Below are positions 1-6,824 of a stretch of 7,048 nucleotides of DNA, in pieces. Every line of letters begins with the position of its first letter. Position 1 is the first letter of the stretch. The position numbers and the translations under genes are program-made. Below the pieces are notes generated by a model. That model searched no databases, had not been told where the DNA came from, and saw only the letters and a list, made by a program, of their open reading frames with translations. Origin of the DNA: UBA5359 sp028699365 [NCBI: bacterium] (lineage in GTDB: Bacteria; UBP13; UBA5359); contig JAQVUQ010000141.1 in NCBI GenBank assembly GCA_028699365.1, positions 1 to 7,048 on the forward strand. The letters are read 5' to 3'.

Positions 1-1215
1 AGCGATACCTCAGGCAATAATAACAACGGAACGCTTGTCAATATGGATACCAACACCTGTTGGGTAAATGGTCGCTTGGGTAAAGCACTGGCGTTTGACG
101 GCGTAAATGATTACGTTAACTGCGGCAACAACTCAAGTCTGAATATTACAGATGCCATAACGATCGAGACGTGGATAAAGTTCGATAGCTTTGCAGATTG
201 GGCAAAGCCGCTTGATAATAACCTATACAGAATTTTTCATAGAGGCTGGGGGCACAGTTTATATTTTCTCTACCACATAGCTGAATGTGCAAGACCTGGT
301 GATTCTTCCTGGGATTATTGGGCCGGCGTAGGGAGTTTGACCGGTCTGCAGGCAGGGCAGTGGTATCACGTTGCCTGCGTCAAGTCAGGGAATACGATGA
401 GCATCTATATAAACGGTGTCAAGGAGCGGGAACTTGATTGTCTGACGGGCTACACTATAGATAATACCCAGATGACTAATCTGTATATGGGTATGGGCTA
501 CAATTACTTTAACGGTGAACTGGATGAAGTGCGCATCTATCCGGTTGCTCTAAGCGCTGAGAAGATTTATAAGAACTACAGGCTGGCTGGTCAATGGCAT
601 CTTAATGAAGGGCAAGGCAGCGTAGCCAAAGACACCTCAGGCAACAGTAGCGACGGAACGCTTGTCAACATGAATACCGGCACCTGCTGGGTGAATGGCA
701 AGCAGGGTAAGGCGCTGGCGTTTGACGGTCTGGATGACTATGTCAACTGCGGCAGCGGGGCAAACCTGAATGTTACGGATAAGCTTACTGTAGAAGCCTG
801 GATAAAGCCGGATACCGGAAATGATAATCACGCTATTGCACGCAAAGGTGAATATACCTATTCCTTTGCCACTGACAATGGTAAGCTGAAGCTATCGATA
901 GGGTCATCGTCGGGCTCCGGCTGGAATACCGAGGTGGAAGGAGAGACTACTCTTGATTCGAGCCAATGGTATCACGTTGTCGGAACTTATGATAAGACAA
1001 CCGGAATAGCTGAGGTTTACATCAATGGCAAATGGGATGGAAACAGTAGCGCCAAGAAAAGAGAGGCGATAAAGTCGGAATTGTCAAGCTGGCTAAGCAT
1101 GGGGGCTGGATATGCCGGTAGCGATTATTTCTACGGTACGCTTGATGGCATTAAGGTATACAAAGGGCTTTTAAGCCAGGGAGAGATTTATAGCAATTGG
1201 CTCAAATATAAGTAA
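1..1215 (+). CDS. LamG (concanavalin A-like) tandem-domain protein, 5'-truncated by window edge
   Basis: The frame is open from base 1, so the gene begins upstream; 404 residues are visible before the TAA at 1213-1215. The first ATG (43) is internal, because the 14 codons before it match the linker of the second repeat. Two LamG/Laminin_G_3-type beta-sandwich modules follow each other, at about residues 15-195 and 210-404. Each has the family landmarks: GKALAFDG, DYVNCG, a (I/V)E(T/A)WIK strand, QWYHV, (Y)INGK/INGV, and a closing LD(E/G)(I/V)(R/K)(I/V)Y strand. Such modules usually bind carbohydrate or protein ligands in large secreted proteins. The C-terminus ends directly after the second module, with no LPXTG, PEP-CTERM or membrane anchor; any signal peptide or catalytic domain lies upstream. 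The fold call is firm, the ligand is unknown. The stop codon overlaps an ATG of the next reading frame (TAATG). Confidence 0.9.
   Translation, partial: SDTSGNNNNGTLVNMDTNTCWVNGRLGKALAFDGVNDYVNCGNNSSLNITDAITIETWIKFDSFADWAKPLDNNLYRIFHRGWGHSLYFLYHIAECARPGDSSWDYWAGVGSLTGLQAGQWYHVACVKSGNTMSIYINGVKERELDCLTGYTIDNTQMTNLYMGMGYNYFNGELDEVRIYPVALSAEKIYKNYRLAGQWHLNEGQGSVAKDTSGNSSDGTLVNMNTGTCWVNGKQGKALAFDGLDDYVNCGSGANLNVTDKLTVEAWIKPDTGNDNHAIARKGEYTYSFATDNGKLKLSIGSSSGSGWNTEVEGETTLDSSQWYHVVGTYDKTTGIAEVYINGKWDGNSSAKKREAIKSELSSWLSMGAGYAGSDYFYGTLDGIKVYKGLLSQGEIYSNWLKYK
1..1215 (+). repeat. Degenerate direct repeat encoding two LamG modules (period about 627 nt, 209 aa)
   Basis: Bases from about 7 and from about 634 are alignable at constant offset 627. 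Both carry the linker and first strands (DTSGN...GTLVN, then CWVNG, GKALAFDG, DYVNCG) with mainly third-position differences over roughly the first 160 nt. Beyond this the copies diverge: the first module has a Trp/Tyr-rich insert around residues 60-110 (bases about 190-330) that the second lacks. The window opens in the middle of a linker of the same type, so a further copy upstream is likely. This is intragenic domain duplication, not a mobile element. Confidence 0.8.
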
Positions 1216-1223
1216 TGCAAATT

Positions 1224-1227
1224 GAGG
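1224..1227 (+). promoter_or_regulatory. Ribosome binding site choosing ATG 1236
   Basis: GAGG lies 8 nt before the ATG at 1236. The earlier in-frame ATG at 1215, which overlaps the LamG stop, has only AT-rich sequence before it. The start at 1236 is therefore preferred, although coupled starting at 1215 remains possible. Confidence 0.6.
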
Positions 1228-1235
1228 TACATTCA

Positions 1236-3173
1236 ATGGCAGTCAGAGAAATGGATTTGAATCAGGGCATGCGAGCCGCAAGCTGGTGGAGTGAATTGAG
1301 CGATCTGCAGTGGCCCTCTCCCATGGTTGACGAGAAGATAAACAGACGTGCCGATGCTTTGACCGCAGCCGGAGTGAATATGGCCATCCAATATGGCTTT
1401 CATTTTCGGTGGGACTACCTGCCCGTTATGGAAAGACTACATGGGTATCTAAGGCAGGTAAGAGAGAGTCTGGGAGAGAGAGGCATCATCTTTGCCGATC
1501 ATCACTCCTCAGTGCTTGTCCATAGAGTAAGGAGTATAGAGGATAGAGCGGAGATCCAGCGGCGCAATGCCCACCACGTTCCTTTCTATCCGGATGCCGA
1601 TTATGCTGATGGATTACGCTTCAACGGCAGCCTTCTCAACGACTGGATGATGATCAGCACCCGGGACGGCAAAGCGCATTACAACAAAGATTATAACAAC
1701 CGGCAGTTCTGCATGAACAATCCGGATTTCCGCCAGGCCTATAGGGATTATCTTGCCAGGCTGATTGTCGACACTGGTATACGTGTATTGATGAGCGATG
1801 ATGCCATCTTCTATGCCGGCTGGGAAGTCTGCGACTGCAGGCATTGCCGGGAGAAGTTCCGTCGTGAATACGGGGCAGAGCAACCGGCCGATTTATGGCG
1901 TCTCAATAAGGCCCCGGGCCTTCTGCAGGAATCCGGACTCTACAGAGACGTTGTCCTATTCAGGCTGCGGACAGTGGAGGAATTCATCGCCATGGTCAAG
2001 GAGACTGTCGGCCCAGATGTAGCATTGGCAACCTGTTGCTCCGTACATAATGCTGCTCTTGGCGCTACGGGCATAGGGATGTCGGCCGAGAGCTTTGCCA
2101 GGCATTGTGATTTTTTGATGCAGGAGATCTGCAGTCCGGAGGACAGGCTTCTCAGATGGACCGAAGTTGCCTGCGACGGTGCTCTGTTCGAGGGCCTGGC
2201 CTCATCTGAAAGTATTCCCTATCTGCCTTTGGCCTATGCCCATTGTCGGGATTTAGCCGGGCTGGCCTGGGGAGTCTCCAGGTTCTGGAGCAACAATCTG
2301 TGGCTGTCCACCCAGAAAGGCAGGCTGGCCGGTAGTCCGGCAGATATAGATGCTCTGCCGGAGGAGGCCGATCTGTGGGAAGATATAGCCGTCTGGGAAA
2401 AAAGTCATAAGGAACTATTTACCGGTCGGCCATTTACCCGGCTGGCGCTGTATTACAACGTGCCCTCGAGAGACTTCGGCTTCGATACCTGCGATATCAG
2501 CCGGCGTGTTTGTCGTGAACTGGTGGAAGCTGATACACAGTTCAGGATAGTCAGCTCCGCTGAACTGCTGGAGGAACGGATAGAGGAAGATATCGATGTC
2601 CTGTTATTGTTGAATACCGAATGCCTGTCACAGGTAGAGCGGGCAGCCATAACTGCATTTGCCGCTGTTGACGGTAAACAGGTTGTTGTCCTTGGTAGAG
2701 CCGGGATAAGAGATGAAACTGGCAAGCCGCTGCCGGAAGGTGCGGAAGATATAGAGAGTAGGGCGATTCTCCTGGATCATGAGGCCGGTCTGGGAGAGTA
2801 TCTTGAGTATCTGCCCTCGTCAGAGGTGAAAGTAACTATACCCGACGGGCACTGGCGCTGGCGTGTAAAGAGAACTCATGACAGTTGGATCGTGATCTTT
2901 CTGGCAACAGGAGCCACGGCCGAGCATCATGAAAGCATACGCAACGCCATGACCAAATCGCCTGTCATACGTAAGCTATCATATAAAGAGGCCTTCCCCG
3001 GCGCAGCATTGAGCCTGGAATTTTCTTGCTCTATCACCGGTGCAGAACTGCACAGCCCCGATATAGAGGAAGACAGGAGCGGTATTCTGAACGGCGGCAA
3101 CCGGGTAAGCTTCGATCTTGCCGGGTTAAAATCGTTCTTTGTTATTCAAGCTGGACTGAAGAACCCGGGTTAA
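1236..3173 (+). CDS. GH42-like / hypothetical glycoside hydrolase (TIM barrel, GATase-like and C-terminal beta domains)
   Basis: The product is 645 residues from ATG 1236 (652 if ATG 1215 is used). No signal peptide is visible, so it is probably cytoplasmic. Residues about 1-390 look like a TIM barrel, 400-520 a Rossmann-type domain like the GH42 trimerisation/GATase-like domain (strands LALYYN, IDVLLLLN, KQVVVLG), and 530-645 a small beta domain. The order and length resemble GH42 beta-galactosidases and the related GHL6 group. Residues 199-213 (CDCRHC followed by F208 and YG 212-213) and C159 in FCMNNP match the GH42 zinc cluster: C159, C199, C201, C204. Where GH42 has the acid/base Asn-Glu, this protein reads SDDAIF (187-192), so D188 or D189 may serve instead. 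Nucleophile candidates are E297 and E325, undecided. Glycosidase activity is likely but not certain; substrate unknown. It lies 20 nt after the LamG gene and is probably co-transcribed. Confidence 0.7.
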   Translation: MAVREMDLNQGMRAASWWSELSDLQWPSPMVDEKINRRADALTAAGVNMAIQYGFHFRWDYLPVMERLHGYLRQVRESLGERGIIFADHHSSVLVHRVRSIEDRAEIQRRNAHHVPFYPDADYADGLRFNGSLLNDWMMISTRDGKAHYNKDYNNRQFCMNNPDFRQAYRDYLARLIVDTGIRVLMSDDAIFYAGWEVCDCRHCREKFRREYGAEQPADLWRLNKAPGLLQESGLYRDVVLFRLRTVEEFIAMVKETVGPDVALATCCSVHNAALGATGIGMSAESFARHCDFLMQEICSPEDRLLRWTEVACDGALFEGLASSESIPYLPLAYAHCRDLAGLAWGVSRFWSNNLWLSTQKGRLAGSPADIDALPEEADLWEDIAVWEKSHKELFTGRPFTRLALYYNVPSRDFGFDTCDISRRVCRELVEADTQFRIVSSAELLEERIEEDIDVLLLLNTECLSQVERAAITAFAAVDGKQVVVLGRAGIRDETGKPLPEGAEDIESRAILLDHEAGLGEYLEYLPSSEVKVTIPDGHWRWRVKRTHDSWIVIFLATGATAEHHESIRNAMTKSPVIRKLSYKEAFPGAALSLEFSCSITGAELHSPDIEEDRSGILNGGNRVSFDLAGLKSFFVIQAGLKNPG

Positions 3174-3257
3174 AACCACTTGGTTGCCCTACTAAAATGT
3201 AAGGAAACGAAGAGAGCAGTATCATGAAGAGATTGGCGTTACGTGGAGGAATTTATA
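3174..3257 (+). promoter_or_regulatory. Intergenic spacer with strong RBS (3245-3250) for the ceramidase-fold gene
   Basis: GGAGGA at 3245-3250 sits 7 nt before the ATG at 3258 and fixes that start over the in-frame GTG at 3243, which lies on the RBS itself. The rest of the 84-nt spacer shows no convincing promoter pair or terminator hairpin, which favours read-through from the upstream gene. Confidence 0.65.
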
Positions 3258-4514
3258 ATGTCTGACATACAAGCCGGTTGCGGAGAAGCGATAATCACCC
3301 CGCCGCTGGGCGTTGAGCTCACCGGCTACGGCTACTACCTGGAACGAAAAGCAGAAGAAGTGGCTGACGATCTCAAAGTCAGGGCCATTTATATCCGCCA
3401 TGAGCGGGAGACCGTTATACTTATAAGCTGTGATCTGTTAAGCCTGAGTGTGGAATTTACCGATGAAAGGAGAAAAGAACTTGCTGCCAGACATAACCTG
3501 CCGATAAGCAATATACTTCTGGCCTGCATTCATACACACGCCGGTCCGGCCATACATGCATTGCCAGGTCTGGGAGAAGTAGATCCCGAATGCCAGGCAA
3601 CAGTCAGCAGGGCCATATTAGAAGCAGTCGAGTCGGCGCAGAGAGATTGCCGGCAGGCAGAGATGTCCTATATCCATGAGATGGTAACGCCCATAGGCTA
3701 CAACAGGAGAAAGGGAGGCTTTGCTCCCATTGACCCGGTATTGAAGGCGATCATCTTCACCCGACAGAACGGCCGCAAGATATATCTGGTAAGCTATGCC
3801 TGCCATCCGGTAGTCCTGGGTGAGGTCAACATGGTCTCGGCCGATTGGCCGGGAGCATTGATAGCCAGGATAGAGCAAGACGGGCATCAAGGCATGTTCC
3901 TGCAAGGCTTCTGCGGTGATGTCAATCCCGTCAGCCGCAGGAGAGGCATGGGAACGGTAGAAGGCCTGCAGCTATACGGAGAGATACTCTACCGTCATAT
4001 AGTAGCAGCCCAAAGATGGGCTGTTGCCGTAGGCACACCGCAAATAAAGGCCGTAGAGAACAGGGTGCGGTTGCCGCTTAATGTACCGTCATGTGAAGAG
4101 ATAGAATCCCTGAGAAAGAATTTGCCGGAGTATTTACGTAAAGTTCCCTTATATGATCAGTTCATCGACGGATGGGCCGATAGAGCGATAGAGAGACATG
4201 CGGAGTTCAGGCAGGAGTCCTTCCTGTCCAATGTTCCCGTGCAGGCGATTTCCCTGGGAGAGATAAAGATACTGGGGCTGCCGGGAGAGGTTTTCTCCAG
4301 CTATAGTTTGAAGCTGATGGAAAGAAAGCGGTCACCATTAATGACTGTCGGCTATGCGGGAGGCAATGTAGGGTATCTGCCTACCAGCGATGCTTACGAT
4401 ATAGACGTTGATTACGCCTGCTACCAGGCACCAAGATTCTACGGGTTATTTCCCTTTGCTCGGGAGCTTGAGACTATACTGCTCAGAGAGTGTAACAGAA
4501 TACTTGGATGTTGA
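3258..4514 (+). CDS. Neutral/alkaline ceramidase N-terminal domain-like metal hydrolase, nucleophile Ser replaced
   Basis: This 418-residue protein matches the N-terminal domain of neutral ceramidases (zinc amidases that cut N-acyl-sphingosine). Landmarks in order: AGCGEAIITPP (6-16), LISCDLL (55-61), HTHAGP (92-97), ACHPVV (181-186), ADWPG (195-199), GFCGDVNP (217-224), LPGE (341-344) and GYLPT (372-376). By family analogy H92 or H94, H183, E344 and Y373 would be the zinc ligands. In characterised enzymes the nucleophile is the Ser of GDVSPN; here the same position is N223, so classical ceramidase activity is doubtful. No signal peptide is present, and the C-terminal Ig-like domain of secreted ceramidases (about 650-700 residues in total) is absent. 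An intracellular hydrolase acting on an imported sugar-linked amide or ester is possible. Fold assignment is good; function is open. The start is set by GGAGGA at 3245-3250. Confidence 0.8.
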   Translation: MSDIQAGCGEAIITPPLGVELTGYGYYLERKAEEVADDLKVRAIYIRHERETVILISCDLLSLSVEFTDERRKELAARHNLPISNILLACIHTHAGPAIHALPGLGEVDPECQATVSRAILEAVESAQRDCRQAEMSYIHEMVTPIGYNRRKGGFAPIDPVLKAIIFTRQNGRKIYLVSYACHPVVLGEVNMVSADWPGALIARIEQDGHQGMFLQGFCGDVNPVSRRRGMGTVEGLQLYGEILYRHIVAAQRWAVAVGTPQIKAVENRVRLPLNVPSCEEIESLRKNLPEYLRKVPLYDQFIDGWADRAIERHAEFRQESFLSNVPVQAISLGEIKILGLPGEVFSSYSLKLMERKRSPLMTVGYAGGNVGYLPTSDAYDIDVDYACYQAPRFYGLFPFARELETILLRECNRILGC

Positions 4515-4606
4515 ATCCTATGCGTAGACAGACGATATTCTTCATAGGCCGAGTGACGACATTAAGCAAACAAGAATACCATAGAGATACTTTGGAGGTA
4601 TAACAA
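4515..4606 (+). promoter_or_regulatory. Intergenic spacer with RBS (4594-4599) for the solute-binding protein gene
   Basis: GGAGGT at 4594-4599 lies 7 nt before ATG 4607, a near-ideal Shine-Dalgarno. The 92-nt spacer is the longest in the window, so an internal promoter is conceivable, but no -35/-10 pair with normal spacing is convincing. The only inverted repeat (CCTATG 4517-4522 with CATAGG 4543-4548) is weak and has no T-run. Confidence 0.6.
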
Positions 4607-5878
4607 ATGTTTAAAGGATTATCCATGATACTTTTACTGATTATTGCGACGCCAGTGATATTTCTCACCGGTTGTAGCCGGGACAACGGCAATACACTTA
4701 AAATCTATTATACGTTTTCTCCGCAGGTAAGTCAGTATATAGCCGGCGTTTGCAAGGAGTTCGAGGCTGCTCATCCGGGGATTAAAGTCAAGGCAGAGTC
4801 TGCTTCCGGTGATTACTATATCAAGTTACAGACCATGATGGCAGGGGGCACGGCCCCGGACGTTATTTTTATGCAGAATAAAAGCCTGGCGGATTACAAA
4901 GACAGAGGAGTGCTGCTCAATCTCAGCCCATATATAGAGAAAGACGGTTATGACCTTGGCGATATTTGCAGGTTGGGCTTTGAAGAAGGCGGCATTAAAA
5001 CAGGAGAGGTCTACGGTATACCGGTCACCGGTACAGCAGAGGTTCTGATCTATAACAAAGACCTGTTTGACAAGGCAGGATTGAAGTATCCTGATCAGAC
5101 ATGGACCCGGAAGGATATGCTGGAGGCGGCCAGGAAGCTGACGCAGGATACCAACGGAGACGGCAGGATAGACCAATACGGCATCTCCATTATGCCTGGA
5201 TGGTGGCCCCAGGATATAGCCTGGATATGGGCTGATGGAGGCAATGTCTTCAATAAAGATCTGAGCAAGTGTGTAGTTAATAATGCTAAGGCCCGTGAGA
5301 CCATACAGTTTATGGTGGACTTAAGCAATAAGTATAAAGTAACCCCCAAAGGTGTAACCGGCTCCGAAGTGAGTAGTGTGTCGGAGTTATTCAAGAACGA
5401 CAGGTTGGGGATGTATGCCGGATTGCCCTATCAGGCACTGTCGGATTTCAGCACGGTACGTAACCTTAACTGGGACATAGCCCTGATGCCCAAGTCCAAT
5501 AGAGGACAGAGAGTGGTCAGGTATACCGGAGAGTGCTGGACGGTATATGCCGGCAGCAAACATCCCAAAGAAGCCTGGGAAATGGTCAAGTATCTCAGTT
5601 CACCCAGGACAGCTAAAGGACTGGCGGAACTGAATATGATCCCGGCCCGGATGTCCGTGCTGAAGTCAACAGCATTTATTAAAGAGAAGACCCCGTTTAA
5701 AGAAGAGAAGATAGTAGAAGCCCTTAGCAATGCCCGGGCAGTGCCCAGCTTGATGCACGTAGAGGAACTGGGCAGTATCTGGGGCCGGGGGATAGAGGCG
5801 GTGCTGCTGGGTAGAGACACGGTTGCCGGGGCATTGGCTGCTATGGAAAAAGAGATTAATGGTGTCCTGGCTAAGTGA
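4607..5878 (+). CDS. ABC transporter family 1 extracellular solute-binding lipoprotein (sugar type)
   Basis: The 423-residue product has a short charged N-terminus, a hydrophobic stretch (residues 7-20) and the lipobox LTGC, with C23 as the lipidated residue. It should be membrane-anchored on the outer face of the cytoplasmic membrane. The body is a typical family 1 (UgpB/MalE-like) binding protein: the first strand LKIYYTFS (31-38), FEAAHPGIKV (52-61), GGTAPDVIFM (80-89), GEVYGIPV (133-140), LIYNKDLFDKAGL (147-159), W166 with DMLEAARKLT (170-179), an acidic loop DTNGDGRIDQYG (181-192) common in this family and possibly calcium-binding, and KEAWEMVKYLSS (321-332). Family 1 proteins mostly bind mono- or oligosaccharides; the ligand here is unknown, but W199, W200, W206 and W208 could stack on sugars. 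The matching permeases and ATPase are not in the window. The neighbours suggest that it delivers the substrate of the surrounding hydrolases. Confidence 0.92.
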   Translation: MFKGLSMILLLIIATPVIFLTGCSRDNGNTLKIYYTFSPQVSQYIAGVCKEFEAAHPGIKVKAESASGDYYIKLQTMMAGGTAPDVIFMQNKSLADYKDRGVLLNLSPYIEKDGYDLGDICRLGFEEGGIKTGEVYGIPVTGTAEVLIYNKDLFDKAGLKYPDQTWTRKDMLEAARKLTQDTNGDGRIDQYGISIMPGWWPQDIAWIWADGGNVFNKDLSKCVVNNAKARETIQFMVDLSNKYKVTPKGVTGSEVSSVSELFKNDRLGMYAGLPYQALSDFSTVRNLNWDIALMPKSNRGQRVVRYTGECWTVYAGSKHPKEAWEMVKYLSSPRTAKGLAELNMIPARMSVLKSTAFIKEKTPFKEEKIVEALSNARAVPSLMHVEELGSIWGRGIEAVLLGRDTVAGALAAMEKEINGVLAK

Positions 5879-5919
5879 ACTGGTGGATTGCGGCAGGTAA
5901 TAGGCCTGCAAGCTGAGAT

Positions 5920-5926
5920 AGGAGAG
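5920..5926 (+). promoter_or_regulatory. RBS deciding ATG 5933 for the amidohydrolase
   Basis: AGGAGAG at 5920-5926 precedes ATG 5933 by 6 nt. An upstream in-frame TTG (5888) would add 15 residues before the conserved FIDIHAHTH strand and has no comparable RBS, so it is rejected as the start. Confidence 0.65.
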
Positions 5927-5932
5927 AAACTC

Positions 5933-6811
5933 ATGTTCATTGACATCCATGCCCATACCCATAGAATCCCCGGGCCACCCAGAGGAGGCAAGCAGGCCTA
6001 TGCCACGCCCAGGCAATTACTGGAGCGTTATGAAAGCATCAATGTAGAGAGCGCCGTTCTCCTGCCTACCGCCAATCCCGAATGTGCCTATGAAACCCAA
6101 TCCAACATGGAGATACTGGAAATATGCAAGGCATATCCGGGCAGGTTCATCCCCTTCTGCAACGTTGACCCCCGGGCCATGACCAACTCCGCCGATGCCC
6201 CGCTGGATGAACTGCTGAGCTTCTATAAAGAGCAGGGTTGTAAAGGTATCGGAGAAGTCTGTGCCAACCTGTCGTTTCTGGACCCGCTGGTGCAGAACCT
6301 CTTCAAGCATGCCCAGGCTGCGGGGTTACCGCTGACCTTCCATATGGCTCCTCAGATAGGAGGAACATACGGTCTTTATGACGATCCCGGTCTGCCGCAG
6401 TTGGAGCGCAGCCTGCAACTCTGGCCAGGATTGAAGTTTCTGGCGCACTCTCAGGCTTTCTGGGCGGAGATGGCCCCCCTGGAGACGCCGGCAGACAGAT
6501 ACGACTACCCCAGGTATCCCGTAAAGGAAGAAGGAGTAGTGCTCAAGCTCATGCGGCGTTATGAGAACCTGCTGGGAGACCTGTCGGCAGGCAGTGGATG
6601 CAACGCACTGGCCAGAGATATAGACTATGCGGTGGATTTTCTGAATGAGTTTCAGGACAGGCTCTTCTTCGGCACCGATATCTGCGCTCCCGATACACCT
6701 ACCCCACTGGTGGATCTTTTGCTACGGCTTCATGATGAAGGCAAGATAAACACGGAAGTATTCGAAAAGATATCCCGGGGGAATGCCAGGAAGCTTTTAA
6801 GCTTACTATAG
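5933..6811 (+). CDS. Amidohydrolase family 2 (ACMSD-like TIM-barrel) metal-dependent hydrolase
   Basis: The 292-residue protein starts with the strand-1 metal motif DIHAHTH (H6 and H8), as is usual for amidohydrolase-2 (PF04909) proteins. Other likely metal or active-site residues follow in order: E108 (GIGEVC), H137 (LTFHMAP), H172 (FLAHSQAFW) and D249 (FFGTDIC). A C-terminal helix ending in ISRGNARKLL (280-289) is the family's standard closing segment. Length is normal for the family and no export signal is present. Members catalyse hydrolysis or non-oxidative decarboxylation (ACMSD, gamma-resorcylate decarboxylase) or lactone opening (sugar-acid lactonases), so the reaction cannot be named. 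Context with a sugar-binding protein and a GH42-like protein favours a sugar-lactone or amide substrate. It lies 54 nt after the binding protein gene and 13 nt before the M55 gene, in one apparent operon. Confidence 0.88.
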   Translation: MFIDIHAHTHRIPGPPRGGKQAYATPRQLLERYESINVESAVLLPTANPECAYETQSNMEILEICKAYPGRFIPFCNVDPRAMTNSADAPLDELLSFYKEQGCKGIGEVCANLSFLDPLVQNLFKHAQAAGLPLTFHMAPQIGGTYGLYDDPGLPQLERSLQLWPGLKFLAHSQAFWAEMAPLETPADRYDYPRYPVKEEGVVLKLMRRYENLLGDLSAGSGCNALARDIDYAVDFLNEFQDRLFFGTDICAPDTPTPLVDLLLRLHDEGKINTEVFEKISRGNARKLLSLL

Positions 6812-6818
6812 GGGGAAA
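6810..6818 (+). promoter_or_regulatory. Purine-rich RBS before the M55 gene start
   Basis: A-GGGGG-AAA overlaps the stop codon of the amidohydrolase (6809-6811) and precedes ATG 6825 by about 9 nt from the G-run. It supports the start of the M55 frame and translational coupling with the gene upstream. Confidence 0.5.
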
Positions 6819-6824
6819 GATGTC

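Noticed and set aside
3162-3185. Palindrome AACCCGGGTT at the GH42-like stop codon and the following AACCA/TGGTT pair
   Set aside because: There is no workable RNA loop in either, no T-run, and the first lies within coding sequence; likely coincidence.
3224-3265. Possible 13-residue leader peptide (ATG 3224, stop TGA 3263-3265) overlapping the start of the ceramidase-fold gene
   Set aside because: It has only a weak, poorly placed RBS, no family recognition and no attenuator-like hairpin nearby; a chance frame is more likely.
4517-4548. Inverted repeat CCTATG/CATAGG as a terminator after the ceramidase-fold gene
   Set aside because: The stem is only 6 bp, AT-containing, with a 20-nt loop and no T-run.
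5182-5217. Acidic loop DTNGDGRIDQ of the binding protein read as a dockerin or EF-hand module
   Set aside because: A single loop inside the binding protein fold is common in family 1 binding proteins; there is no second dockerin repeat.
5893-5909. GCAGG/CCTGC hairpin between the binding protein and amidohydrolase genes
   Set aside because: A five-pair stem with a seven-base loop is expected by chance and has no terminator tail.
5431-5991. Long minus-strand open frame (186 codons) opposite the binding protein gene
   Set aside because: It lies antisense to a clearly coding gene, has no recognisable domain and Ser/Pro/Leu-rich composition typical of shadow frames.
6791-6804. AAGCTT-TT-AAGCTT at the end of the amidohydrolase gene as a terminator or operator
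   Set aside because: The two-base loop and lack of a following T-run do not fit a terminator, and it encodes the conserved C-terminal RKLLSLL segment.
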